A DNA stretch of 64,000 nt. Origin: G963662655 sp963666875. GTDB lineage: Bacteria; Cloacimonadota; Cloacimonadia; Cloacimonadales; JAIOQZ01. Positions 16,082-24,765 of this stretch are shown here, piece by piece (within the stretch, counting starts at the first letter, position 1; each line of letters opens with the position of its first letter). The DNA is taken from positions 62,001 to 126,000 of the forward strand of contig CAXXPU010000018.1 of the NCBI GenBank assembly GCA_963666875.2, written 5' to 3'. The notes under the pieces were generated by a model. The model did not search any database and was not told the origin of the DNA. It worked only from the letters and a program-made list of their open reading frames with translations. The translations under genes and the position numbers were made by a program.

Positions 16082-17469
16082 AACAACTTAAGATCAAAAT
16101 CATCGACAAGGATCGGGACGCAGCGGACTACGCGAAATATTTGCTGGAAAACCTCGGCTATATACCGCTTGTAGGCTCTTCGACAGACCGCAAGGACATG
16201 CTGGCGGAGAATCCCGATGTCATCCTGATGAATCTCGACGTGGAAGGCGGATACGATTTCATCTTCGACGCAGAATCGCTGCGTTCGGAATTCAATATCC
16301 CGCTGATCTACATGCTGGACTACCTCGCGGACGAGGACATCATTCGCGCCACCGAGACCTGCCCCTATGGCTTCCTGATGAAACCCTTCGAAAAGCTCGA
16401 ACTGCACATAGCCATCCAGGCAGCGATCCAGAACTTCCGCAACGAACAGGCTCTCCGCGCCAGCGAAGAGCGCTACCGGATGCTGACCATGAATTCATCC
16501 GACATCACCGAGATACTCAGTCCCGATGGTCTGATCCTTTTCGAGAGCGCTGCGGTTGAGCATATCCTGGGATACAAGCCCGGAAAGCGCCTCGGACAGA
16601 AGCTGATCGAGTATGTGCATCCCGACGACCAGCATAAAGTCCACAAGGTGTTCATGGACCTCCTCAGCATGCAGTCGAAGAAAGTCAAAGAGGAGTTTCG
16701 GGTACAGCATAGCGAGGGACACTGGCGGATCTTCGAGAGCATCGGATGCAATCTCGTCCACGATCCAACCATTCGCGGAATCGTATTGAATACCCGTGAT
16801 ATCACGGATCGCAAGAAGGCGGAAGAAGAAATCCGCCGCATCGAGAAGGCGGTCGATGGTTCCAGCGACGCGATCTGTATTCTGAATCCTCAGGGGAAAT
16901 CCATCTATCAGAATCAGGCGTTCGAGAAGCTGTTCGGTTATACACTGGAAGAAGTGAACGAGTCCGGGAGATTTGAGGGTTTATACATCAATCCCGCTGA
17001 GATTACGGAAATTCTCGATTCGCTCAAGTCGAAGCAGTCTTGGGTATCTGAAACGAAAATGGTGACCCGCGACGGGCAGAAGTTGATTGTATCGGTACGC
17101 GCAGATGTCATCCGTTCGGACAGCGATCAGGTAGAAGGAGTCGTCTTCGTTCATACCAATACGACGGATCAGCGCACCATCGAACGGGAGATCGCGGAAC
17201 TGGAGAAGCGAAACTCCATCCTGGCGATGGCAGTCACAGCCAACCACGAGATCAATCAGCCGTTGATGGTTCTCAATGGCAATCTCGAGATGCTGCATAC
17301 CAATCTGCCGGATGAAGTGAAGAAAGAGAATCGTCGCTACTTCGATCGTGCAACGATCGCCATCGAGCGCATCCGCAACATCCTGGACAGCTACAAGCAG
17401 TTACACAATATTGATTTCGACGAATACACCGACGGCACGAAGATGGTGAAATATGACGAAGACCTTTAA
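16078..17469 (+). CDS. Degenerate receiver-PAS-PAS sensor with HisKA-like helix but no ATPase domain
   Basis: 463 residues. A receiver domain (1-120) has Asn52 (VILMNLDVEG) where the phosphorylated Asp normally lies and Leu-Asp in place of the conserved Thr (YMLDYLADE). Two PAS domains follow (about 130-255 and 258-370), linked by DITDRKKAEEEI. The C-terminal 78 residues begin VTANHEINQPLMVLNGNLEM, a dimerisation helix with a His at 390 like that of HisKA domains. The protein then ends with no HATPase domain, and the next gene runs the other way. It is more likely a sensory adaptor than a kinase. Confidence 0.85.
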   Translation: MKQLKIKIIDKDRDAADYAKYLLENLGYIPLVGSSTDRKDMLAENPDVILMNLDVEGGYDFIFDAESLRSEFNIPLIYMLDYLADEDIIRATETCPYGFLMKPFEKLELHIAIQAAIQNFRNEQALRASEERYRMLTMNSSDITEILSPDGLILFESAAVEHILGYKPGKRLGQKLIEYVHPDDQHKVHKVFMDLLSMQSKKVKEEFRVQHSEGHWRIFESIGCNLVHDPTIRGIVLNTRDITDRKKAEEEIRRIEKAVDGSSDAICILNPQGKSIYQNQAFEKLFGYTLEEVNESGRFEGLYINPAEITEILDSLKSKQSWVSETKMVTRDGQKLIVSVRADVIRSDSDQVEGVVFVHTNTTDQRTIEREIAELEKRNSILAMAVTANHEINQPLMVLNGNLEMLHTNLPDEVKKENRRYFDRATIAIERIRNILDSYKQLHNIDFDEYTDGTKMVKYDEDL

Positions 17470-17888
17470 AGCTTCAATCGCCTGACATCGTCCATACCGA
17501 CCGGCATGTACTCGATTTCATCCGGTAGAAGCTCGATAAGCGCGTAATTCGGGTCGTCCGCCGACTTGAAATAGTGCGAAAAAGCCGGCACCATTTCCAG
17601 AATTCTACGCTTGATCGAAAGGTCGTCCAGGATTCTCGCGCTACCGCTTGCCCGGACATATCCGCTTCCCTTGTCACCGCGTAGTAAGAAAAAGAACTCG
17701 ATGAAGGCGTTCTTCTCGATCTGCCGGATCTTGGCTTCGCCTGTACCGGTCGCTACGAAGAATCGCTCATCGATCCGGATCAGCTCCACCGGTCGCACCC
17801 GCGGTCGATCACCGTCAATCGTCGCCAGGCTGATCTGCCGTACCGGCAGGAAAAGCTTCCAGATTTCGTTTCGTAGTTCGTTATCCAT
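17466..17888 (-). CDS. Pyridoxamine 5'-phosphate oxidase-like flavin-binding protein
   Basis: About 140 residues when started at the ATG at 17888, which has AAAGGA 9 nt upstream. The reading frame continues upstream through a repeat, but that part is not protein-like. The split-barrel pattern is visible: QISLATIDGDRPRVRPV, FFVATGTGEAKIRQIEKN, FIEFFFLLRGDKGSGYVRASG. These small proteins bind FMN or F420 and act as reductases or stress proteins. The stop overlaps the convergent sensor gene by 4 nt. Confidence 0.75.
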   Translation of the reverse strand: MDNELRNEIWKLFLPVRQISLATIDGDRPRVRPVELIRIDERFFVATGTGEAKIRQIEKNAFIEFFFLLRGDKGSGYVRASGSARILDDLSIKRRILEMVPAFSHYFKSADDPNYALIELLPDEIEYMPVGMDDVRRLKL

Positions 17889-17941
17889 TTGTTGGTCCTT
17901 TATTATGGTTTCACAGGGGATTCGATTTTCAAGAAAATCAC

Positions 17942-17958
17942 AGAGGTCGAGCGCTACG
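17942..17958. repeat. Repeat family B half-unit
   Basis: AGAGGTCGAGCGCTACG, matching the units at 8799 and 8831. It sits immediately beside a family A palindrome, so the two families can be neighbours. Confidence 0.6.
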
Positions 17959-17961
17959 CGA

Positions 17962-18012
17962 GAAGTCAACTTCTGAATGTGTCACGGAGTGACTCTTCTG
18001 AATGTTGATTTC
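17962..18012. repeat. REP-like palindrome, family A (first of pair)
   Basis: Conserved arms CAACTTCTGAATG and CTTCTGAATGTTGATTTC enclose a private stem-loop, GTCAC-GGA-GTGAC. A second copy follows at 18051 in inverted arrangement. Confidence 0.75.
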
Positions 18013-18050
18013 TCGAGTTCATGGCATTTCAATCTGAAAATCGTATAACT

Positions 18051-18099
18051 AATCAAACATTCAGAAGAGCTGCTTCGCAGCACGATCGGAAGCTTGATT
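18051..18099. repeat. REP-like palindrome, family A (second of pair)
   Basis: AATCAAACATTCAGAAGAGC and GATCGGAAGCTTGATT arms with a different central hairpin, GCTGC-TTC-GCAGC. It touches the stop codon of the GGDEF gene and may serve as its terminator or mRNA-stabilising structure. Confidence 0.75.
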
Positions 18100-19555
18100 A
18101 CGCCTGTTCCGTCTGCTGCGGTTCTTCCTCGTGAAGCTGAACCTGGTTTCTTCCGTTTTGCTTGCCGCGATACAGCGCTTGATCCGCCTTCTTCAGGCAG
18201 GCGTCGATCTTCATGCCTTTACGGTATTCACACACACCCAGCGTCATCGAGACTTGGATCACATGACCACCGAATTCGAACGTGTGTTCTTCAATAGCGC
18301 TGCGAACCTTCTCGGTGACAATCTGCCCACCCTCGAGCGGTGTATCGGGGAAAAACAACAGAAATTCTTCTCCACCCCATCTGCCGACGATATCCTGCTT
18401 TCTGAGCAGGGTCGTCATCAGAGAAGAAATCTCGGTCAGAACGTAGTCGCCGGCGTCGTGTCCGTAGGTGTCGTTGATGGTCTTGAAATGATCGATATCG
18501 CCGATGGAGAGAACAAACGAATTGCCCGAGCGATCGCAGCGACGCTTCTCGTATTCGATCTTCTCCATCATGTCGCGGCGATTGGAGAGATGCGTCAGCG
18601 GATCGGTTCGCGCGAGTAGTTCCAGCTTTTCGTAAGCTTTCAGTAGCTCTTCGTTCTTGAGACTGATCTCGATATTGGCGTTCCGAAGGTCTCGCAGGGC
18701 GCGATTCTTGAAACGATACATGCTGAGCAGCACGAAGAACAGAATCAGGACGAGTCCGATGATCACGATGAACATGAACAGCATGTTGCGCTGGCGCGAA
18801 AGCTCCATTTCGTTGAGCTCCGCTTCTTTGACAAGGAAGCTGATTGTCTGCTCTTTTTCTTTCTTCTCTTCCTTGATTGATTCGATCTCGCGACTTTTCT
18901 GTTCAGACTGCTTCTTCAGGCTGTCGGTCTTTACCTCGATCTGCTTGATCTCGTATTCGTACTTGTCCTTGAGGACATCCATCTTCTTCTGGCTGACTTC
19001 CGTCATAAACGTATCGCTCAGCGCGCGCGAAATCGCCACCGAATCGTACTGAATCGCCTTTCGCATCGCATCCTGCTTGATCGCCTTTTCCTCGGTCGAG
19101 ACGCTTTGCATGCGCATTTCAATCGCCATCTCTTTCTCGCCCATTCGATCGTAGATGAGCGAGAGGTATTTGTAGAGAAGCGCTTCGTTCGGGTATGCTT
19201 CCAGATCGTGAGTAATCACACGGGCCTGATCGATGAATTCGATCGCGCGCATGTTGTCGTCTTTGAAGTAATACGAAAGCCCGATGTTCAACAGAGCGGC
19301 GACTTCCCCTTCACGACTGGAGAGCTTCCTCGACTGCGTGAGGGCTTGTTCGGCAAGCATGGTGGCTTTGGCCGGATCCGATTGTAAATAAACATCCGAA
19401 AGGTCGAGAATCTGATTCACCCTGTCGTTGTTGGAGCGAATCGACTGTGAGACCATCAGCTCTCCAACGCTATCCTGGGCAATGGCGTATGTAACGATAA
19501 AATATAATATTAAAAATGCTATTGTTTTAAACCGGCTCATCATCTCCCTGCTCAT
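18098..19555 (-). CDS. TPR-domain membrane diguanylate cyclase (GGDEF)
   Basis: 485 residues: a signal sequence or first TM helix (residues 8-26), a helical TPR-like sensor (45-170), a coiled coil (195-260), a TM helix (about 265-290) and a GGDEF domain (320-475). The active site GGEEF is intact at 394-398, and an inhibitory-site RxxD (RKQD, 385-388) sits five residues before it. The protein should therefore make c-di-GMP with product feedback. Asp residues in IGDIDHFKTIND bind metal. The layout mirrors the TPR adenylate cyclase at 1820-4006. The start is uncertain: AGGGAG just inside the gene could serve the ATG five or six codons downstream. Confidence 0.9.
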   Translation of the reverse strand: MSREMMSRFKTIAFLILYFIVTYAIAQDSVGELMVSQSIRSNNDRVNQILDLSDVYLQSDPAKATMLAEQALTQSRKLSSREGEVAALLNIGLSYYFKDDNMRAIEFIDQARVITHDLEAYPNEALLYKYLSLIYDRMGEKEMAIEMRMQSVSTEEKAIKQDAMRKAIQYDSVAISRALSDTFMTEVSQKKMDVLKDKYEYEIKQIEVKTDSLKKQSEQKSREIESIKEEKKEKEQTISFLVKEAELNEMELSRQRNMLFMFIVIIGLVLILFFVLLSMYRFKNRALRDLRNANIEISLKNEELLKAYEKLELLARTDPLTHLSNRRDMMEKIEYEKRRCDRSGNSFVLSIGDIDHFKTINDTYGHDAGDYVLTEISSLMTTLLRKQDIVGRWGGEEFLLFFPDTPLEGGQIVTEKVRSAIEEHTFEFGGHVIQVSMTLGVCEYRKGMKIDACLKKADQALYRGKQNGRNQVQLHEEEPQQTEQA

Positions 19556-19689
19556 ATCTTGCTATCATAATCTTGTATGGTGAAAAAACGGTGTCAAGTC
19601 ATTTCCTCCGGTGCCTCTGCAAGTGATTAAAGTACGTTTTTAATTTGGAACCGCTTCCGATGAGGATATCTTTTTTAGAAAGGAGTTGA

Positions 19690-20427
19690 GTGGGACTGAT
19701 CATGAGCGAGATTATACTGAACGTAACGCGAACATACTTCAATCGGATCCAGAAAAATGCAGATCATCCGATTCATGGAAGAACATCGGCTTTCGGCGAT
19801 TACCAGATCGTGTTGTTCAGCAGTGTGGCATCCATGCTTGAAAACGTACCCGAGATTCCTAAAACGACTCACTTGATTCTCGCCGAGATGGACGAGATGA
19901 AAGAACTCTTCACGAACTGGCATCAGCTTCGGCAAAATCTGCACTTTATATACTCCAATGATCCCAGCGCGCCGTTCCTGCACAAGACGGTCGGTTCTGT
20001 TCTCAATGAAAGCCAAGAACCCAGAAGCTCACTTCATTGCAGGATCGCAGGAAAATTCTCAGAGACCGAGCAGCTATTGAACTGCGTACTCGGTTACCTT
20101 CATCAGCTTCATCATATTTCAAACGAATCGACGCTGTTCCGTATATCGCTCGTGCTGCGGGAAGTGATCGCCAATGCCATCCTGCACGGGAACCACTCAG
20201 ATTGCAGCAAGAGCATCGAACTCTCGATGATAATCGATCACCGCTCGAATCGTCTTCTCGTTCATGTGCGCGATGAAGGTACCGATTGCGACCTGAATCA
20301 GATCTATCGCGTAAGCGAGCCGGAAGCGGAGTATCCCGCCAGGCAGCACGGTGTCGATCTGATTCACCATTTCAGCAGTGACGTGAAGATCGAGAACAAC
20401 AGGCTGCGGATCGAATTCGTTCTGTAG
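19690..20427 (+). CDS. RsbW-like serine kinase/anti-sigma ATPase with N-terminal sensor-like region
   Basis: 245 residues. The C-terminal 130 residues form a GHKL ATPase: LVLREVIANAILHGN is the N-box, VRDEGTDCD the G1-type loop, and HGVDLIHHFSSDVKI the end of the fold. The N-terminal 110 residues are unassigned, though the strand pattern is consistent with a divergent receiver-like domain. RsbW-type proteins sequester a sigma factor or anti-anti-sigma factor and phosphorylate the latter; no STAS partner is seen nearby. AAAGGAG lies 4 nt before a GTG start at 19690; an ATG at 19702 is the alternative. Confidence 0.78.
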   Translation: MGLIMSEIILNVTRTYFNRIQKNADHPIHGRTSAFGDYQIVLFSSVASMLENVPEIPKTTHLILAEMDEMKELFTNWHQLRQNLHFIYSNDPSAPFLHKTVGSVLNESQEPRSSLHCRIAGKFSETEQLLNCVLGYLHQLHHISNESTLFRISLVLREVIANAILHGNHSDCSKSIELSMIIDHRSNRLLVHVRDEGTDCDLNQIYRVSEPEAEYPARQHGVDLIHHFSSDVKIENNRLRIEFVL

Positions 20428-20498
20428 CTGCCATCCACTTTTTCAGGCACGTACAGCTTTATTCCTCAGCATGACACAGGTTGAATTTTATGCAAGAA

Positions 20499-20524
20499 AA
20501 GCCCGGGACAATCATCCCGGGCTT
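20499..20524. terminator. Bidirectional rho-independent terminator
   Basis: A perfect 10-bp stem AAGCCCGGGA/TCCCGGGCTT with a 6-nt loop. On the minus strand it is followed by TTTTCTTG (ending the PLP enzyme gene). On the plus strand it is followed by ATGTTATTTT (ending the RsbW-like gene). Confidence 0.85.
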
Positions 20525-20546
20525 ATGTTATTTTGATAATGGTATT

Positions 20547-22007
20547 CTACAGGTTTTTCAGAAGGCCGGTGCGGTCGTTGAACTGCTCGATCATCTCGTC
20601 CCACTCATCGACGCGCGCGTACTGCGATGCCCAGTAATCGTCATCGAACCACTGCGCGTTGATCTCCTCGACCGTCTTGCCCTGCTGCTCCACCCATGTG
20701 AAGTACTTCAGGTTGTGCATACGCTTGCGATCGTAATGCGAAAGTTCCTGCATCCAGTCGAGCGTGAGTCCCATCAGGCAGCGGTCGTAATCGACATTCG
20801 CGTTGACCTCGGTGTATTCACCGTGCTTCTCGTGCTCCTGTTTGAGCCGCGAGCCGTACATCTCCATGCTGTCGGTGGCGACAGTGAACACGGTGTCGTG
20901 CTCGTTCATCTCGTAGTACTTCGCCATCTTGATCGCCCCGAGAATGTTGGCAATGGACGAGATGCCGAAGACGTCGAGCTTGTTGATCAGCTCCGGATCG
21001 ATGCCCTTCTGCCTGAGCAGCGCGTGTCCGTCCGGTTCGTTGAAGAGTCGCATCAGCCGGATGGTGTCGTCGTCGTCGATATCGACCACCATGTCGGTGT
21101 TTTTCAGATTGTGGATCCACGGCACATGCTTGTCGCCGATTCCTTCGATGCGATGTCCGCCATAGCCGTTGTAGAGCAGCGTCGGGCACTGCATGGCTTC
21201 GCCTGCGCCGACCTTGATGGTCGGGAATACGTTCTTGAGATAGTCCGCGCTACCCAGCGTTCCGGCGGAGCCCTGGGTCAGGAAGATGGCGGAGAACCGT
21301 GCTTTCTCGCTGCAATTCTGACGAAAAACCTCTTCCATGGCGCGACCGGTGACGTGGTAGTGCCACATTGAGTTACCGATCTCCTCGAACTGATTCAGCA
21401 CCACAATTTCGTCGCCGCGTTCTTCCTTGAGTTGCTTCGTCTTGTCGTAGATTTCCTTCACGTTGCTTTCGCAACCCGGGGTCTTGATCACTTCCGAGCC
21501 GACCTTGTGCAGCCATTCGAATCGCTCCTGCGACATCTCTTCCGGCAGAACCGCGATCGAGTGACAGCCCAGAAGATACGAGTCGTACGCGCCGCCCCGG
21601 CAGTAGTTACCGGTCGAGGGCCAGAGCGCTTTCTGCGTCGTAGGATCGAAGCTTCCGGTCACCAGCTTCTCGACCAGCGGGCCAAATGTCGCGCCGACCT
21701 TGTGCGCACCCGTCGGGAAGTATTTCCCAAGCAGGATGAAGATGCGTGCCTTGACGCCGGTCAGTTCGCTCGGCAGTTCGAGGTAGTTCACGCCGCCGAA
21801 TCCGCCGCCGTGCCGCACCGGTTCGTTCTTCCAGGTGATGCGGAAGAGGTTGGTCGGGTCGAGGTCCCACAGCCCGAGGGTTTTCAGCTTGTCCGCGATC
21901 TTCTGCGGGATCAGGTTCGGGTCGATCATCTGTTTGTAGGTCGGAATGATGATGCCTTTCTGGCGGCATCGCTCCACTGTATTTTTCAGAACTTGTTCGT
22001 TATTCAT
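20547..22007 (-). CDS. PLP-dependent fold-type II enzyme (cysteine synthase/TrpB superfamily)
   Basis: 486 residues. PLP is predicted to bind Lys103 in PTGAHKVGATFG. The phosphate loop appears as STGNYCRGGAY (131-141, like the SSGN/STGN loops of cysteine synthases), with a glycine-rich stretch in LTQGSAGTLGSADYL. It is longer than CysK (about 310 residues) and does not match TrpB closely, so the reaction (beta-replacement or ammonia-lyase) is open. The ATG at 22007 has GGAG upstream. A longer reading frame begins CHPERSRR, a translation artefact of repeat family C, and is rejected. It lies downstream of RmuC and a YgeW-like carbamoyltransferase on the same strand. Confidence 0.82.
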   Translation of the reverse strand: MNNEQVLKNTVERCRQKGIIIPTYKQMIDPNLIPQKIADKLKTLGLWDLDPTNLFRITWKNEPVRHGGGFGGVNYLELPSELTGVKARIFILLGKYFPTGAHKVGATFGPLVEKLVTGSFDPTTQKALWPSTGNYCRGGAYDSYLLGCHSIAVLPEEMSQERFEWLHKVGSEVIKTPGCESNVKEIYDKTKQLKEERGDEIVVLNQFEEIGNSMWHYHVTGRAMEEVFRQNCSEKARFSAIFLTQGSAGTLGSADYLKNVFPTIKVGAGEAMQCPTLLYNGYGGHRIEGIGDKHVPWIHNLKNTDMVVDIDDDDTIRLMRLFNEPDGHALLRQKGIDPELINKLDVFGISSIANILGAIKMAKYYEMNEHDTVFTVATDSMEMYGSRLKQEHEKHGEYTEVNANVDYDRCLMGLTLDWMQELSHYDRKRMHNLKYFTWVEQQGKTVEEINAQWFDDDYWASQYARVDEWDEMIEQFNDRTGLLKNL

Positions 22008-22041
22008 CGCTTTCTCCAATCTTGATCGTTGTCGATGTCGC

Positions 22042-22083
22042 GCTCGTGTTGTCCTTCGACTCCGCTCAGGATGACACACGAGC
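22042..22083. repeat. Dispersed repeat family C, copy with site-specific 8-bp arms
   Basis: The core CTTCGACTCCGCTCAGGAT (22053-22071) is flanked by GCTCGTGT (22042-22049) and ACACGAGC (22076-22083). It falls between the rmuC stop and the PLP enzyme start. Confidence 0.8.
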
Positions 22084-22130
22084 TACGATCGCTTTCGTAA
22101 CAGGCAATCTTCGGAAACTGCCAATCTTTG

Positions 22131-23618
22131 TCAATCTTCTTCGCTTTCTTCAACCTCGGTCTGATCCAGAAGTGCAGCATCGAGTTGTTTCGCGGTCTTG
22201 AGACCCAGCTTTTTCAGCCTTTCGGTTCTGCCGACGAGGTTGCCCTTGCCGGTCGAGAGTTTCTTCATCGCCTGCTGGTACGCCTCATCCGTACGCTTGA
22301 TATGCTTCTCGATATTCTGCAATTCCTCCACGAACAGCACGAACTTGTCGTAGAGATCGCCGCCTTGCCGTGCGATTTCCATAGCGTTCTTGGTCTGATT
22401 CTCCTGCCGCCAGGTGTGCGCAACAGTCAGGAGTGTTGCCAATAGCGTGCTCGGGCTGACGATTACGATCTTCTTCTTCAGACCCTCGTCGAACAGGCTG
22501 CTGTCCGGCTGGAAGATGTATGGCGAGACCCCTTCGATGGGGATGAACATCAGCACGAATGCCGGCGCGTTGAGTCCCTTGAGCTGCTCGTAGTGCTTGT
22601 CGTGAAGCTCGTTGATGTGCTTTCTGACCGACAGTTGCAGGTCCTTCTGGTACTGCTCGCGCTTGTCCGGCTCGTCCTCGGAGGTGAGTCGCTCGTACGC
22701 CACCAGGCTGACCTTGGAATCGATGATCAGGTGCTTGTCTTCGGGCAGCTTGATGATGTAGTCCGGGCGCTGTTGCGAGCCGTCCTCGCCGTGCAGTCCC
22801 ATGCCCTTGCCCTGTGCCTCGTACTCGATTCCTTCGCGCAGCCCGGAGCTTTCCAGAATCCGCTTGAGGATCACCTCTCCCCAATTGCCCATCACCTTGA
22901 CGTCGCCCTTGAGCGCCTTGGTCAGGTTGTGCGCCTCTTCGGACATCCGGTTGTTCAGCTCGCGCAGACTCTTGATCTGCTGCACCAGCGTCGCGTTGCG
23001 GTCAATATGGTCTTTGTTCGTCTCCTCGATACGGCTCTCGAACTTGCTGATGTTCTCACGGAGCGGCTTCAGGATTTCTTCAAGCCTCGTGCGGTTCTGC
23101 TCGGTGAACTTGGTGCTCTTCTCCTCGAAGATGCGGTTGGCGAGGTTCTCGAAGGTCTCGCGGAACTTCTCCTGCATTTGCCTGAGTTCTTCCTTCTGCG
23201 TGTCGAGCTTCTCGACGAGCGCTTTCTGCTCCGCTTCGAGCGTGTTGTACGCGATCTGCTTCTGCTGCGAACGCTCCTTTTCCTCGTCAAGCTTCGTGGT
23301 GGCGACATCGCGTTGTTCGCGCAGTTCCCTGATCTGATCGAGCAGCATCTCACGCTCTCTGCGCGCGGCGGAGAGGTCGCTCTGTACGGTTGTGGATTTC
23401 TCGCGCTCGTCGGAAAGCAGCTTGTTCAGTTTATCCTGCTCGTCCGACAGCATGGCGTTCTCGCGCGCCATGCCATCCTTCTGCGCGGTAAGGGAGGCGA
23501 AATCCTCGCGGATTTTATCCGTCTCCTGCTTCTGCTTTTTCTGGCTACCGAGCAGGACAAACACCACCGCCACGAGCGCGACGCAGACAATGCCGACGAC
23601 GAGCAGGGCTATATTCAA
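22131..23618 (-). CDS. rmuC: DNA recombination protein RmuC
   Basis: 495 residues: one N-terminal TM helix (residues 3-24), a long coiled coil (about 30-200) and the RmuC nuclease-like domain. VMGNWGEVILKRILESSGL and RPDYIIKLPEDKHLIIDSKV carry the D...DxK pattern of the PD-(D/E)XK fold. RmuC limits inversions at short inverted repeats in E. coli, a notable neighbour in a window so rich in palindromes. Translation starts at TTG, whose last two bases overlap the stop of the carbamoyltransferase gene; GGGGG lies upstream. The C-terminus is acidic. Confidence 0.92.
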   Translation of the reverse strand: MNIALLVVGIVCVALVAVVFVLLGSQKKQKQETDKIREDFASLTAQKDGMARENAMLSDEQDKLNKLLSDEREKSTTVQSDLSAARREREMLLDQIRELREQRDVATTKLDEEKERSQQKQIAYNTLEAEQKALVEKLDTQKEELRQMQEKFRETFENLANRIFEEKSTKFTEQNRTRLEEILKPLRENISKFESRIEETNKDHIDRNATLVQQIKSLRELNNRMSEEAHNLTKALKGDVKVMGNWGEVILKRILESSGLREGIEYEAQGKGMGLHGEDGSQQRPDYIIKLPEDKHLIIDSKVSLVAYERLTSEDEPDKREQYQKDLQLSVRKHINELHDKHYEQLKGLNAPAFVLMFIPIEGVSPYIFQPDSSLFDEGLKKKIVIVSPSTLLATLLTVAHTWRQENQTKNAMEIARQGGDLYDKFVLFVEELQNIEKHIKRTDEAYQQAMKKLSTGKGNLVGRTERLKKLGLKTAKQLDAALLDQTEVEESEED

Positions 23619-24604
23619 AGCCGTCCCCCCATCACCAGCGCCATGAGCGCTTTCTGTGCGTGCAGACGGTTCTCGGCTTCCTGGAAAACCACCGAGTGCG
23701 GTCCGTCGATCACGGAGTCGGTCACCTCACGGCCACGGTCGGCCGGCAGCGGGTGCATATAGATGGAGTGCTTCTTCGTCAGCGACATGGCGCGGTCGTC
23801 GCACACCCAGGACGGATACTTCTCGATCAACTCGAGACCTTCTTTCGTGTCCTCAGTGTGGATCAGCGGTCCCCACGACTTCGGGATCACGATGTCCGCG
23901 TCCACGAAGGCGTCGTCGAACTCGTTGGTGATCTCGAACTTCACGCCGGCTTCCTCCGCGTTCTTCTTCGCCTGCGCCTCGATCTCGGGCATGAGCCGGA
24001 ACTCTTTCGGGTAGGCGAGCGTGACGTCGATACCGAAGCGCGGCATCATGAGGATAAGGCTCTGCGGCACGGAGAGCGGGCGGATGTAGTTGGGCGCACT
24101 GGTCCAGGCGACGCCGAGCTTGAGACCGCGTGTATTTTGTCCAAAACGCTCGCGGATGGTCATGTAGTCGGCGAGAATCTGGCAGGGGTGATAGACGTCG
24201 CACTGCATGTTCAGCACCGGCACGCTGGCTTCCTTCGCCATTTCGGTGATGTACCGGTTGCCGATCTTGTAGTCGCAATGCCGGATGGCGATGCCTTCAC
24301 CGTAAGAGGAAAGCACTTTCGCGGTGTCGCGGATGCTCTCGCCGTGGGAGATTTGCGTCTTTTCGGGCGAGAGGAAGATCGAGTGACCACCGAGTTGGGT
24401 CATGCCGGTCTCGAACGAGTTGCGCGTGCGGGTGGATGAGAAGAAGAAGAGCATGTAAAGTGTCTTATACATCAGAAGCGGGTGGGGCTTCCCAAGCGCG
24501 TGATCCTTCTTGAGGTCCGCCGCCACTTCCAGCACGGTATTGAGTTCATCGACCGTCCAGTCCTGGGTCGTGATAAAGTCTCTGCCTTTCAGATTGGTAA
24601 TCAT
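23615..24604 (-). CDS. YgeW-like (knotted-type) carbamoyltransferase
   Basis: About 329 residues from the ATG at 24604, with GGAGG 5 nt upstream. The carbamoyl-phosphate loop is SSTRTRNSFE. HPCQILADYMTIRERFG, LSVPQSLILMMPRFGIDVTLAYP and MHPLPADRGREV follow the aspartate/ornithine transcarbamylase fold. The PLSVPQ and DVTLA(Y/H)P stretches are closest in my memory to YgeW, whose substrate is unresolved. Family enzymes move a carbamoyl group between carbamoyl phosphate and an amine. The gene is first in a minus-strand unit with rmuC and the PLP enzyme. Confidence 0.8.
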   Translation of the reverse strand: MITNLKGRDFITTQDWTVDELNTVLEVAADLKKDHALGKPHPLLMYKTLYMLFFFSSTRTRNSFETGMTQLGGHSIFLSPEKTQISHGESIRDTAKVLSSYGEGIAIRHCDYKIGNRYITEMAKEASVPVLNMQCDVYHPCQILADYMTIRERFGQNTRGLKLGVAWTSAPNYIRPLSVPQSLILMMPRFGIDVTLAYPKEFRLMPEIEAQAKKNAEEAGVKFEITNEFDDAFVDADIVIPKSWGPLIHTEDTKEGLELIEKYPSWVCDDRAMSLTKKHSIYMHPLPADRGREVTDSVIDGPHSVVFQEAENRLHAQKALMALVMGGRL

Positions 24605-24765
24605 AAATTCCTCCAATTGATTTCTTTTTTGTGTTATTCAAGAAGGATCGTTTCATTGGTCAAGAGAATATTTTCAGCTTAATTACTTAATGGCACCAAG
24701 AAAATGCTTGCAACGGACACCGAAAAGCGCGATAATGGGTATTAGTTGTTTGTAAAGGAGTGAAC

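Noticed and set aside
17889..17969. N-terminal extension of the PNPOx-like protein
   Set aside because: The extension is translated from repeat sequence (families A and B) and the ATG at 17888 has its own ribosome site.
20481..21371. A 296-residue plus-strand frame opposite the PLP enzyme gene
   Set aside because: Its composition is that of an antisense frame in a biased gene, with no domain or ribosome site; the sense gene is clear.
22008..22079. N-terminal extension of the PLP enzyme beginning CHPERSRR
   Set aside because: The extension is a translation of repeat family C. The ATG at 22007 has a proper ribosome site.
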